Shown: one piece after another, positions 40,979 to 48,930 of the stretch
Position numbering within the stretch: position 1 is the stretch's first letter
How the letters are laid out: each line of letters opens with the position of its first letter
Source of the DNA: Oerskovia douganii
GTDB lineage: Bacteria; Actinomycetota; Actinomycetes; Actinomycetales; Cellulomonadaceae
Assembly (NCBI RefSeq): GCF_015142735.1
Contig: NZ_JACSPN010000024.1
Span: 1-60,403, forward strand
Length of the DNA: 60,403 nt
Direction: 5' to 3'
Position numbers and translations under genes: made by a program
The notes under the pieces: generated by a model
Database searches by the model: none
What the model was told of the DNA's origin: nothing
The model's input: only the letters and a program-made list of their open reading frames with translations

Positions 40979-42070
40979 GTGAGAAGCCTCGTGGCCGAGA
41001 CGAGCACCGCCCCGTCGGGTGAGCGCGCCCCCGCGCGCCGCTCCCCGGGAAACCGGCGCGCGGGGCCGTGGTGGCTCGCCGGGGCGTCGCTCGCGCTCGT
41101 CCTGAGCGTCGTGGTCGCCGTGACGATCGGCCCCGCGGACCTCACGTGGGGAGACGTGTGGCGCTCGATCGCGACGCACGTCGGGCTCGGCGGGCCGCTC
41201 GGGCTCGAACCGCTGCCGCTCCTGCAGGACGGCATGGTGTGGCAGCTCCGCCTGCCGCGGGTCCTCACGGCCGCGGCCGTCGGGGCAGGGCTCGCGATCT
41301 GCGGAGCCGTCATGCAGTCCCTCACGCGCAACCCGCTCGCCGACCCGTACCTGCTCGGGCTCTCGTCGGGCGCCTCGCTCGGCGCGGTCCTCGTCCTGGT
41401 CCTCGGCGTGAGCGTCCTGCTGCCCGTCGCGGCGTTCGGCGGCGCCGTCCTGGCCCTGGTCGCGGCGCTCGCGCTCGCCGGTTCGCTCGGGGCGGTCACC
41501 CCCACACGGACGGTCCTCGCGGGTCTCGCGGTGAGCCAGCTCGCGGCCGCGGCGACGTCGTTCATCATCTTCTGGTCCGCGACAGGGGACTCCTACCGCG
41601 AGATCCTGTCGTGGCTCATGGGGTCGGTCGCGGGGGCCACCTGGACGTCCGTGGCGATCGCGGGCGGGGCCGTGCTGGTCCTGGGCACGCTCCTCGCCTC
41701 GACGGGCTCGGTGCTCGACGCCTTCACGTTCGGCGACACCGCGGCCGCGGGCCTCGGCATCGCCGTGAACCGGACCCGCTGGCTGCTGCTCGTGGGGGTC
41801 GCGCTGCTCACCGGAGCGCTGGTCTCGGTCTCGGGCGCGATCGGGTTCGTGGGCCTGATCCTGCCGCACGCCGTCCGGCTCCTGACGGGCGCCCGGCACC
41901 GCGTGCTGCTGCCCCTCGCGGCACTGCTCGGCGGGTCGTTCCTGGTGTGGGCGGACACGCTCGCCCGCACGATCTTCGCCCCGCGCGAGCTGCCCGTGGG
42001 CATCCTCACGGCCGCGATCGGTGCGCCCGTCTTCGCGCTCATCCTGTGGCGAGGGAGGCGGGCGCTGTGA
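40979..42070 (+). CDS. ABC transporter permease, F420-0-importer type
   Basis: A 363-residue FecCD/BtuC-type permease with about ten helices. Family motifs are LRLPRVLTAAAVGAGLAICGAVMQ, NPLADPYLLGLSSGASLGAV, SFIIFWSATGDSYREILSWLMGS and GAIGFVGLILPHAVRLLTGARHR, the last holding the coupling helix. The N-terminus is a hydrophilic 30-residue extension. The GTG at 40979 is used; GTG at 40991 is also possible. The stop overlaps the ATPase start (GTGA), so the two are coupled. The cassette proposed for F420-0 includes this permease type (TIGR03869). Confidence 0.85.
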   Translation: MRSLVAETSTAPSGERAPARRSPGNRRAGPWWLAGASLALVLSVVVAVTIGPADLTWGDVWRSIATHVGLGGPLGLEPLPLLQDGMVWQLRLPRVLTAAAVGAGLAICGAVMQSLTRNPLADPYLLGLSSGASLGAVLVLVLGVSVLLPVAAFGGAVLALVAALALAGSLGAVTPTRTVLAGLAVSQLAAAATSFIIFWSATGDSYREILSWLMGSVAGATWTSVAIAGGAVLVLGTLLASTGSVLDAFTFGDTAAAGLGIAVNRTRWLLLVGVALLTGALVSVSGAIGFVGLILPHAVRLLTGARHRVLLPLAALLGGSFLVWADTLARTIFAPRELPVGILTAAIGAPVFALILWRGRRAL

Positions 42071-42879
42071 GCGGGGAGAGCGCTGTGGTCCCGGGCGCGG
42101 AGGGCGGTCGTGGGCTCGACGCGTCGCGCGTCTCGTGGTCGGCCGGGACACGGCTCGTCCTCGACGGGGTCGACGCGACCGCTCCCCCGGGCGCCGTGAG
42201 CGGGCTGCTCGGACCGAACGGCTCGGGGAAGTCGACGCTGCTGCGCGCGATCGCGGCCACGCAGGTACCGGACGCGGGCGAGGTCCGGTTCGACGGCGAG
42301 GACCTCCTGGGCATGCCGCGGCGTCGTCGGGCCCGTCGGGTCGCGCTCGTCGAGCAGGACGCGTCGACCGACCTGCCGATCTCGGTGCTCGACGCGGTGC
42401 TGCTCGGCCGCATCCCCCACCGCCCGCTCCTCGCGGGGGACACCGACGCCGACCGCGCCGTGGCCCGCGAGGCCCTGGGCCGCGCCGGGGTCGAGGAGCT
42501 CGCCGGGCGGTCGCTCGCGACGCTGTCCGGCGGTGAGCGTCAGCGCGTGCACATGGCTCGTGCGCTCGCCCAGGACCCGGCCCTTCTGCTCCTCGACGAG
42601 CCCACCAACCATCTCGACATCGCGGCCCAGCTCGCGGCGATGACGGTGCTGCGCAAGCTCGCCGCCGACGGCGTGACGGTCCTCGCGGCGCTGCACGACC
42701 TCAACCTCGCGGCGGCCTCGTGCGACCACGTCGTGGTCCTCGCGGAAGGGCGCGTCGTCGCGGCAGGACCGGTCAGGGAGGTGCTCGTGCCTGCCGTGAT
42801 CGAACCGGTCTACGGTGTCCGCTGCGACGTGCTGACCCACCCACGGACGGGGCGCCCGGTGCTGGTGTTCGGCGACTGA
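42067..42879 (+). CDS. ABC transporter ATP-binding protein, F420-0-importer type
   Basis: A 270-residue ATPase of the FecE/BtuD group. Walker A is GLLGPNGSGKSTLLRAIAAT, the Q-loop EQDASTDLPISV, the signature LATLSGGERQRVHMARALAQ, Walker B LLLLDEPTNHLDI and the H-loop His in LAALHDLNLAAASCD. The C-terminus ends in VRCDVLTHPRTGRPVLVFGD. It starts with GTG in a 4-base overlap with the permease. A 25-bp perfect hairpin (repeat copy A) follows its stop by 21 bases. Confidence 0.9.
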   Translation: MSGESAVVPGAEGGRGLDASRVSWSAGTRLVLDGVDATAPPGAVSGLLGPNGSGKSTLLRAIAATQVPDAGEVRFDGEDLLGMPRRRRARRVALVEQDASTDLPISVLDAVLLGRIPHRPLLAGDTDADRAVAREALGRAGVEELAGRSLATLSGGERQRVHMARALAQDPALLLLDEPTNHLDIAAQLAAMTVLRKLAADGVTVLAALHDLNLAAASCDHVVVLAEGRVVAAGPVREVLVPAVIEPVYGVRCDVLTHPRTGRPVLVFGD

Positions 42880-42900
42880 CCCTGCTGTGTCCCCCGGGGT

Positions 42901-42959
42901 GCCGAGAACGGGGTTGAGGTCGTTCTGCTGGTCGGAACGACCTCAACCCCGTTCTCGGC
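42901..42959. repeat. Palindromic repeat, copy A (also a terminator)
   Basis: GCCGAGAACGGGGTTGAGGT plus CGTTC (42901-42925) pairs perfectly with its complement at 42935-42959 around a 9-base loop, a 25-bp stem. It ends the importer operon and also lies before the stop of the convergent CoA-binding gene. The same arm recurs at copies B, C and D; with copy D it shares about 30 bases with one mismatch. Confidence 0.85.
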
Positions 42960-42979
42960 GCCCTGCGGGGCCCGGCCGG

Positions 42980-43405
42980 TCAGACGGCGGGGCCCAGGCG
43001 CGGCCACTCGATCGCGGGGCAGCGGTCCATGACCATGTCCAGACCGGCGTCGCGGACCCGCGCGAGGGCGTCCTCGTCGACCACGCCGAGCTGGAACCAG
43101 ACGGCCTTCGCCCCGATCGCCACGGCCTGGTCCGCGACGTCCCCGGCGAGCTCGGACCGCACGAACACGTCCACCACGTCGACCGGGAACGGGATGTCGG
43201 CCAGCGAGGCGTACCCCTGCTCGCCGTGCACGGACTGGCCCGACGGGTGGACCGGCACGATCCGCTTGCCCTGACGCTGGAGCAGCCGCGCCACCCCGTA
43301 GGCAGCGCGTGCCGAGTTGTTCGACAGACCCACCACGGCCCAGGTCTCGGTGTCCGCGAGGACCGTGCGGATCGTGGCGTCGTCGCCCCAGCTCTGTTCG
43401 CTCAT
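42980..43405 (-). CDS. CoA-binding domain protein (YccU-like)
   Basis: A 141-residue single Rossmann-fold protein of the succinyl-CoA-ligase-like CoA-binding family (PF13380 type). The motifs are WAVVGLSNNSARAAYGVARLL, RIVPVHPSGQSVHGEQGYASL, VDVVDVFVRSELAGDVADQA and AKAVWFQLGVVDEDALARV. The role of these stand-alone proteins is not established. The ATG at 43405 lies two bases from a UUCG-type hairpin (43407-43422) that would cover the ribosome-binding region. Confidence 0.9.
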   Translation of the reverse strand: MSEQSWGDDATIRTVLADTETWAVVGLSNNSARAAYGVARLLQRQGKRIVPVHPSGQSVHGEQGYASLADIPFPVDVVDVFVRSELAGDVADQAVAIGAKAVWFQLGVVDEDALARVRDAGLDMVMDRCPAIEWPRLGPAV

Positions 43406-43406
43406 A

Positions 43407-43422
43407 CCGGGGCGAACCCCGG
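43407..43422 (-). promoter_or_regulatory. UUCG hairpin at the CoA-binding protein start
   Basis: In the transcript, CCGGGG-UUCG-CCCCGG is a perfect 6-bp stem with a stable tetraloop, ending one base before the ATG. It would hide the ribosome-binding site, or it may end transcription from the DUF1772 gene 65 bases upstream. Confidence 0.4.
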
Positions 43423-43486
43423 CGTGCGAGCGGCTATTCCAGGTCCACCTCGACGACCGGACCAGGACCGGGCCCGACGGCGCCGC

Positions 43487-44062
43487 TCATCCCCCGACGA
43501 GCGTCACCAGTCCCAGGGTCAGGAGCAGGGCCGCCGCCGCGCACGCGAGGGTCCGCACGTGGTTCCAGGCGACCCAGCGCCCCAGGAAGACCCGCCAGAC
43601 CTGGTCGCGCTCCGCCGTCGGGCTGGTGGCCCGGACCTTCACGTCGCGCACCCCTGCGCCCGAGGCCGGGACAGCGCGGGGCGAGGAGGCCGAGACCGCG
43701 GCGTCCGCGGCCTCGAGGCGGTCGTTGAGCGGGACGTTGACCGCCGCCGTCACCCCGATCCCGCCCACGAGGTAGACCACGGCACCCGCGACGACGAGCG
43801 GCATGCCCGCCTCGCCCAGCCGGGTAGCCGCCACGACGCCGAGCACCGTCACCAGCCCGGTCGTCACGAGCAGGAGCGACCCGAACGGCACCCTCGTCGC
43901 ATGACGGTTGATCGCGGCCATCGCCGCCGCGCCGACGTCCGGCGCGACCGACCGCAGACCGGCCATGACGAAGGTCGAGAACGCGAAGAGCACTCCCCCG
44001 ACCAGGGCGCAGCCCACGGCCGCGACCACGACCGCCCACCCCACCGCGCCGACCGCGTCCAT
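43487..44062 (-). CDS. DUF1772 (anthrone-oxygenase-like) membrane protein
   Basis: A 191-residue membrane protein with four hydrophobic helices and the family pattern MAAINRHATRVPFGSLLLVTTG, VNVPLNDRLEAADAA, WRVFLGRWVAWNHVRTLACAAA. DUF1772 members resemble anthrone oxygenases. The start ATG shares bases with the stop of the NmrA-like gene (ATGA), so the two are coupled and probably act together under the divergent AraC regulator. Confidence 0.87.
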   Translation of the reverse strand: MDAVGAVGWAVVVAAVGCALVGGVLFAFSTFVMAGLRSVAPDVGAAAMAAINRHATRVPFGSLLLVTTGLVTVLGVVAATRLGEAGMPLVVAGAVVYLVGGIGVTAAVNVPLNDRLEAADAAVSASSPRAVPASGAGVRDVKVRATSPTAERDQVWRVFLGRWVAWNHVRTLACAAAALLLTLGLVTLVGG

Positions 44063-44988
44063 CAGTGCACCTCCGAGAGAGCGGACGGGGCTGCGGTGGA
44101 GGTCGGGGACCACACGGCGGCCTCGCGGCGCGCGAACCCGGCGAAGTCCCGGGGCTCGCGCCCGAGCGCCTCGCGGACCCCGTGGGCCAGGTGCGCGTTG
44201 CGACCGTCGAGAACCTCCTCGAAGAGGTAGCGCACGAGGTCGACGTCGTCCGCCGGGAGCCCCGCGGCACGCAGGCCGGCCGCGAACTCGTCGCCCGTGA
44301 CGGTCCGGAGGCGGACCTCCCGACCGCTCGCCGCACCGATCTCCGCGAGCGCCTCGCCGAACGTCAGCAGTCGCGGCCCCGTGAGCTCGTGGACCAGGCC
44401 CTCGTGCCCGGGCTGGGTCAGTGCGGCGACCGCGACCTCGGCCACGTCCTCGAGGTCGACGAACGGCTCGACCACGCCGTCGACCGGAAGGTGGACCACG
44501 CCGCCGAGCACGGGGTCCAGCAGGAAGCTCTCGCTGAAGTTCTGCGCGAACCACGCGCAGCGCACGACCGTGCGCGCAGGGAAGGCCTCGGCGACGAGCC
44601 CCTCGGCCCGCTGTGCCTCGGGCTCGCCCCGGCCGGAGAGCAGGACCAGGCGCCGGACCCCCTCCCGGGCGGCGACCCCGGCGAGGTCGGCGACGACCTC
44701 GGGGACGCCGGGGGCTGCGAGGTCCGGGGCGACGGCCACGTAGACGGCGTCGGCTCCCGCGACGGCCGTGGCCCAGGTCGCCGGGTCGTCCCAGTCGAGC
44801 CGCACCTCGGTGCTGCGCGAGACGGCGCGGACGCGGACGCCCGCCGCGGTGAGGCGGGCGGCGACACGACGACCCGACTTGCCCGTCGCGCCGACGACGG
44901 CGACCAGCGGCGCGACGCCGTCCGGTGCCGCGGGTGCTGCGGGTCCTGCGGGTGCTGCGGTTTCTGCGGGGGGCTGGTGCGCGGTCAT
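44062..44988 (-). CDS. NmrA-type NAD(P)-binding protein
   Basis: A 308-residue atypical SDR. The dinucleotide motif is VAVVGATGKSGRRVAARLTAAG near residue 29, followed by RLDWDDPATWATAVAGADAVYVAV and a NmrA/HSCARG-like body (WFAQNFSESFLLDPVLGG). An N-terminal Pro/Ala stretch precedes the fold. The ATG at 44988 follows AGGAG. It is divergent from the AraC-type gene; the shared region 44989-45125 would hold the promoters. Confidence 0.88.
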   Translation of the reverse strand: MTAHQPPAETAAPAGPAAPAAPDGVAPLVAVVGATGKSGRRVAARLTAAGVRVRAVSRSTEVRLDWDDPATWATAVAGADAVYVAVAPDLAAPGVPEVVADLAGVAAREGVRRLVLLSGRGEPEAQRAEGLVAEAFPARTVVRCAWFAQNFSESFLLDPVLGGVVHLPVDGVVEPFVDLEDVAEVAVAALTQPGHEGLVHELTGPRLLTFGEALAEIGAASGREVRLRTVTGDEFAAGLRAAGLPADDVDLVRYLFEEVLDGRNAHLAHGVREALGREPRDFAGFARREAAVWSPTSTAAPSALSEVH

Positions 44989-45125
44989 GTCGGTCTCCTG
45001 TGATCGATGGTCCGGTGCTGTGGTTTCGAGTCAACAGGTACCGTCCGAGACGTTCCATGGCCCAGAGGCTCGTCTGCATGTCCGTCCGTCTTCCACCGGG
45101 CAGCGGGGCGGCGTACGGTCGAGGC

Positions 45126-46078
45126 ATGGACGCTGTCGCCGGACTGCTCGACGGGCCCCGCGCGCGGGGCGCCTTCCTGCTGCGCTCGCTCCTCGCGCCG
45201 CCGTGGTCGATGCGCATCGAGGACGAGGCGCCGCTCACGCTCGTACCCGTCGTGCACGGGACGGCGTGGATCGGGATGGACGCCGGGCCGGGACCCGACG
45301 AGCCGCGGCTCGACGCCCACCTCGTCGCGGGCGACGTCGCCCTGCTGCGCGGCCCACGCCACTACACCGTGGCCGACGCCCCCGGGACGCCACCGCAGAT
45401 GGTGAGCGACGCCGTCGGGGCCTGCCGGGCGGTCGGCGACCAGCCGTCGCCCCTCGTCGACCTCGGCGTCCGGACCTGGGAAACGACCCCGACGGTCCGA
45501 CCGTCCTGCTGACCGGGACCTACCCCCTCGACGGCGAGGTCGGCGGCCGCCTGCTGAGCGTCCTGCCGCCGCTGCTCGTGCTGCGCCGGGGAGACCTCGA
45601 CGCCGACCTCGTGTCGCTCCTCGCCCGCGAGATGGCGCACGACCGGCCCGGGCAGGAGGCCGTGCTCGACCGGTTGCTCGACATCCTGCTCATCGGCGCC
45701 CTGCGCGCCTGGCTCGACCGCGGCGAGGCGCCGGGGTGGTACCGCGCCGACGCCGACCCCGTGGTCGGGCACGCGCTGCGGCTCATGCACCACGAGCCGG
45801 CCACGGCCTGGACGGTCGAGTCCCTCGCGCGGTCCGTCGGGCTGTCGCGCGCCGCGTTCTCGCGCCGGTTCACCGAGCTCGTGGGCGAGCCGCCCATGAG
45901 CTACCTGACCGGGTGGCGCCTGACCCTCGCGGCCGACCTGCTGCTGGAACCCGGGGCGACGGTCGGGTCGGTGGCCCGCCAGGTCGGGTACGGGACACCG
46001 TTCGCACTGAGCGCAGCGTTCACACGCGTGCGCGGCATGAGCCCGACCGCGCACCGGGAACGGGCCGGGGCCGCCTGA
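45126..46078 (+). pseudogene. AraC-family regulator, frameshifted
   Basis: The first frame (45126 onward) encodes a cupin-type sensor (MDAVAGLLDGPRARGAFLLR, LRGPRHYTVADAPGTPPQMV) but runs into a stop at 45510-45512. From about 45479 the -1 frame continues as NDPDGPTVLLTGTYPLDGEV, LPPLLVLRRGD and a full AraC helix-turn-helix (TVESLARSVGLSRAAFSRRF; VARQVGYGTPFALSAAFTRV) to 46078. One missing G in the TGGG run at 45477-45480 would join the two parts into a normal 318-residue protein. This is either a real inactivation or a homopolymer error. It is divergent from the NmrA-DUF1772 pair, which it likely controls. Confidence 0.85.
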
Positions 46079-46109
46079 ACGGCCACGGCCGGACCGGGGC
46101 CCTGCCCGC

Positions 46110-46164
46110 CGAGAACGAGGTTGCGGTCGTCATACCCGCCGAGACGACCGCAACCTCGTTCTCG
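46110..46164. repeat. Palindromic repeat, copy B
   Basis: CGAGAACGAGGTTGCGGTCG plus TC (46110-46131) pairs perfectly with 46143-46164, a 22-bp stem with an 11-base loop. The arm agrees with copy A at 21 of 25 positions. It lies 31 bases past the AraC gene stop and can end its transcription. Confidence 0.8.
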
Positions 46165-46249
46165 AGGGCGCGCAACGTCGTCCTCGGCCGGCAGCCGGTC
46201 ACGACGCCGGGCGCTCGTGCGCTGGCCGGTGCACGCGCCGGCGCGCACC

Positions 46250-46672
46250 ATGGCTGTCATGCCCATCCCGCACGCGGTCGCCCGGACCAACAGGCGTCTC
46301 CTCAACCCCCTCGTGCTCCGCATGTCGTCGCGCGTGCCCCCCTTCGCGACGGTCCACCACCACGGGCGGCGCAGCGGGCGCCCCTTCGCGACACCGGTCA
46401 TGGCGTTCCGGGAGCCGGCGTCGGCGACCGCTCCGCACGAGGTCCGCGTGGTGATCGCCCTGACCTACGGCCCCGACGTGGACTGGCTCAGGAACGTCGA
46501 GGCCGTCGGTCTGTTCGGGCTCACGCGCGGTGGGCGCGGCTACGTCGTCGACGACCTGCGCCGCCTGCACGGCGACGCCGGGCTCCGGCTCGTGCCGGGC
46601 GTGATCCGGGTCGCGCTGCGGGTGCTGCGCGTGGACGAGTTCCTCGACGGGCGGGTGGGTCCGCCCCGCTGA
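46250..46672 (+). CDS. Deazaflavin (F420)-dependent reductase, Ddn-like
   Basis: A 140-residue split-barrel protein of the deazaflavin-dependent nitroreductase/quinone reductase family (DUF385). Family features are TVHHHGRRSGRPFATPVMAF and VVIALTYGPDVDWLRNVEA, where the YGxxxDWxRN pattern contacts F420. Members reduce quinones or nitroimidazoles with F420H2. The start is ATG 46250 or 46259; neither has a strong ribosome-binding site. Its presence implies that this organism uses F420. Confidence 0.85.
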   Translation: MAVMPIPHAVARTNRRLLNPLVLRMSSRVPPFATVHHHGRRSGRPFATPVMAFREPASATAPHEVRVVIALTYGPDVDWLRNVEAVGLFGLTRGGRGYVVDDLRRLHGDAGLRLVPGVIRVALRVLRVDEFLDGRVGPPR

Positions 46673-46732
46673 GCGGCACCCCGGCACCCCGGCGCCACGG
46701 CGTCGGCGGGCCCCGGCTGCCATGATGGGGGC

Positions 46733-47338
46733 ATGGCCAACGACCTGTGGTTCACCGGCGACCCGGAAGCCGACACGCTGCTGTCCACCGACCCGTTCGC
46801 GCTGCTCGTCGGGATGCTCCTCGACCAGCAGGTCACCATGGAGTCGGCGTTCGCCGGGCCGCTCAAGATCTCCCAGCGCATGGGCGGGTTCGACGTGCAC
46901 CGCATCGCCGCGGCCGAGCCCGAGTCGTTCGCCGCGATGGCCGCCACTCCCCCGGCGATCCACCGCTACCCCGGCTCCATGGCGGGTCGCGTGCAGGCCG
47001 TCGCCCAGGTCGTCGACGAGCAGTACGACGGCGACGTCACGCGCCTGTGGACCGACCCCGGACCCGACGGCAGCGCCCCCGACGGCCCGCTCGTCCTCAA
47101 GCGGCTCAAGGCCCTGCCGGGTTTCGGCGAGCAGAAGGCGAAGATCTTCCTCGCGCTCCTCGGCAAGCAGTACGGCGTCCAGCCCGAGGGGTGGCGCGAG
47201 GCAGCGGGGGCGTACGGCGAGGAGGGTGCGCGCCGCTCGATCGCCGACGTCGTCGACCAGCACTCGCTCGACCAGGTCCGCGAGACCAAGAAGGCGGCCA
47301 AGGCCGCGGCGAAGGCGGAGCGCGCGGCGAAGGGCTGA
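46733..47338 (+). CDS. HhH-GPD-type base-excision repair protein
   Basis: A 201-residue helix-hairpin-helix protein of the small actinobacterial HhH-GPD family. The N-terminal LLVGMLLDQQVTMESAF resembles the glycosylase core, and the hairpin is LKRLKALPGFGEQKAKIFLALLGKQ. The catalytic Asp expected after the hairpin is not obvious (the region reads GVQPEGWREAAG), so activity is uncertain. The C-terminus is Lys/Ala-rich. The ATG at 46733 is near the upstream gene and a short plus-strand unit with the VOC gene is possible. Confidence 0.85.
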   Translation: MANDLWFTGDPEADTLLSTDPFALLVGMLLDQQVTMESAFAGPLKISQRMGGFDVHRIAAAEPESFAAMAATPPAIHRYPGSMAGRVQAVAQVVDEQYDGDVTRLWTDPGPDGSAPDGPLVLKRLKALPGFGEQKAKIFLALLGKQYGVQPEGWREAAGAYGEEGARRSIADVVDQHSLDQVRETKKAAKAAAKAERAAKG

Positions 47339-47481
47339 CCGCCCGGGAGCGCTCCTGCCCGACGGCGTCGCTCACCCCGGCGGACGGGTGCCCGTCGCGC
47401 TCGACGGACGTAGCGTGGAGAAGCGGGGACGCCGCCCGGCGCCCGGCCGCACCGCCCAGCACCCCGGTCGAGGAGGACCCC

Positions 47482-47847
47482 ATGGCTCACGGCGACATCA
47501 CGCACATCGACATCCCGGTCGGCGACACCCAGGCCGCCCGCACGTTCTACAGCGGGCTGTTCGGCTGGGACATCGCGGAGGTCCCCGGCTTCGAGGGGTA
47601 CCCCATGTGGCGGGCACCCAACCAGATCAGCGGCGGCGGGCTCGCACCACGGGACGCGAGCTTCACGACCCCGCGCAGCTACGTCGAGGTCGACTCGATC
47701 GACGACACCCTCGCGCAGGTGTCCTCCCTCGGCGGGAAGGTGCTCATGGGCAAGTCGCAGATCAGCCCGACGAGCTGGTGGGCGATCTTCGAGGACCTCG
47801 ACGGGAACCAGCTCGGCCTCTACGAGGGCGTCACGTCGGCCGAATGA
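47482..47847 (+). CDS. VOC-family (glyoxalase-like) protein
   Basis: A 121-residue vicinal-oxygen-chelate protein. Features are ITHIDIPVGDTQAARTFYSGLFGW (first metal His), then SYVEVDSIDDTLAQVSSLGGKV and AIFEDLDGNQLGLYEG, where the usual Glu ligand lies near the end. The fold is clear, the substrate is not. The ATG at 47482 follows a strong AGGAGG. Confidence 0.9.
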   Translation: MAHGDITHIDIPVGDTQAARTFYSGLFGWDIAEVPGFEGYPMWRAPNQISGGGLAPRDASFTTPRSYVEVDSIDDTLAQVSSLGGKVLMGKSQISPTSWWAIFEDLDGNQLGLYEGVTSAE

Positions 47848-47933
47848 CGAGGGTCTTCGTGGACGCACGGCGGAACCGGGGGTCTCGGGGCGCGGCGGGT
47901 GCCGTGGCCGCGGGTGCGTCAGGGTCAGTCCGG

Positions 47934-47961
47934 CCGCCGTGCCCGGGAGGCACGTCGGCGG
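47934..47961 (+). terminator. Hairpin after the VOC gene
   Basis: CGTGCC (47938-47943) pairs with GGCACG (47949-47954), with an outer CCGC/GCGG stem, 86 bases past the VOC stop. Confidence 0.4.
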
Positions 47962-47980
47962 CGCGCTGTACGGTGCTCGC

Positions 47981-48043
47981 ATGACTCCACGGGTGCGTCC
48001 GCGCGGGAACCAACCCCGCCCTCTCAGGCGGGTGTTGTCCTGA
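47981..48043 (+). CDS. Possible 20-residue upstream reading frame
   Basis: ATG ACT CCA ... TGA encodes MTPRVRPRGNQPRPLRRVLS, basic and Pro/Arg-rich, ending 13 bases before the next gene. No strong ribosome-binding site is seen. A hairpin CCCGCC/GGCGGG (48015-48032) lies inside it. It could be a leader peptide or chance. Confidence 0.25.
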   Translation: MTPRVRPRGNQPRPLRRVLS

Positions 48044-48056
48044 GACGAGGTGCCTC

Positions 48057-48212
48057 GTGGCACATTCACCCCACCGCCGGTGGAAGGGCTGCCGGTTGTG
48101 CAGCCCGCACAAGATCCGCGGGATCGGCGACGCCGCGCGCCTGCCCTTCCGCGACCTGCGCAAGATCGGACGCGTCCGTCGCTGGAACCGTCACGACGTC
48201 GACGACGAGTAG
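48057..48212 (+). CDS. Small CxxC basic protein
   Basis: A 51-residue protein, MAHSPHRRWKGCRLCSPHKI then RGIGDAARLPFRDLRKIGRV and RRWNRHDVDDE. It is strongly basic with a CxxC pair (Cys12, Cys15) and two nearby His residues, suggesting half of a zinc site and nucleic-acid binding. I believe similar small proteins are common in actinobacteria, but I cannot name the family. GTG at 48057 follows GAGG; ACGAG-GUGC-CUCGU (48045-48058) folds that site against the start codon, which could limit translation. Confidence 0.65.
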   Translation: MAHSPHRRWKGCRLCSPHKIRGIGDAARLPFRDLRKIGRVRRWNRHDVDDE

Positions 48213-48224
48213 TCCCTGAGGAGG

Positions 48225-48255
48225 GCTGTGCGCCGACCCCCGGTGGGCGCACAGC
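48225..48255. terminator. Bidirectional hairpin
   Basis: GCTGTGCGCC (48225-48234) pairs perfectly with GGCGCACAGC (48246-48255) and the interior pairs further. It lies 13 bases past the CxxC gene stop, and faces the stop of the convergent gene at 48335. Confidence 0.65.
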
Positions 48256-48334
48256 CACTCGTCCCGAGGAGGCGGGGCCGTGCGACACCTTCGCCTCGTG
48301 CGCCGTTCGCGACACCTGCCGTTCGGAACGCGCC

Positions 48335-48724
48335 TCACGCCGGTCCGAACACGACTCTTTCGTCCGGGTCGTCGCTGCGCCGGGGCCTGAGCCGGGCGGG
48401 GGCCGGCCACGGCAGCTCGAACCGGACGACGGGCGCGTCGATCGCCCCGAAGTCGTCGGTCTGGACGACGACGCGCTCGGGTGTGACCTCGACGAGGCGG
48501 ACGCGGATCGGCTCGACGCCGTCCCCTTCGAGCATCCACACGTCGCCGAGCCACGAGAGCCCGGTGGCATCGAGGGCTTCCTCGGCGTCGAGCCAGTCGA
48601 CCGGCTCGGTGAGCGCGTGCCCCAGCAGGGAGACGGCGACCCACCCGTCACCGTCGGGACGGATCCAGCCGATGTGCTCACGGTCGTCGGGACGGCGGTG
48701 CGGGATCCAGTCGGCGGGAAGCAT
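48335..48724 (-). CDS. Conserved-looking protein of unknown function
   Basis: A 129-residue soluble protein (MLPADWIPHRRPDDREHIGW ... PERVVVQTDDFGAIDAPVVR). It is Trp/Asp-rich with alternating strands, suggesting a beta-rich fold. No domain is recognised. The ATG at 48724 lacks a strong ribosome-binding site. Its stop faces the CxxC gene, and a copy of the palindromic repeat (C) lies 74 bases upstream of its start. Confidence 0.65.
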   Translation of the reverse strand: MLPADWIPHRRPDDREHIGWIRPDGDGWVAVSLLGHALTEPVDWLDAEEALDATGLSWLGDVWMLEGDGVEPIRVRLVEVTPERVVVQTDDFGAIDAPVVRFELPWPAPARLRPRRSDDPDERVVFGPA

Positions 48725-48797
48725 CAGGGAACGATACCGAGCGGCCGGCCGATCCGCCCAGCAGATTCTGTGCTGGGCGTCCGGCTCCGGTGCCCCT

Positions 48798-48883
48798 GCC
48801 GAGCACGACCTTCCGTTCAGTCGACCACGACCTTGCGGTCGCCAGACCCCTCAGAACGACCACAACGTCGTTCTCGGCACCCG
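48798..48883. repeat. Palindromic repeat, long form, copy C
   Basis: An 86-base element. Its right end, GAACGACCACAACGTCGTTC plus TCGGCACC, is the family arm; its left end, GCCGAGCACGACCTTCCGTT, is a degenerate partner arm; a 35-base middle (AGTCGACCACGACCTTGCGG...) is shared with copy D. Copies C and D are identical at 78 of 86 positions and lie in the same orientation. Confidence 0.85.
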
Positions 48884-48930
48884 GTCCCCTGAGCGATCGC
48901 GGGCCGTCGGACCGGAAGGGCGGAACAAGC

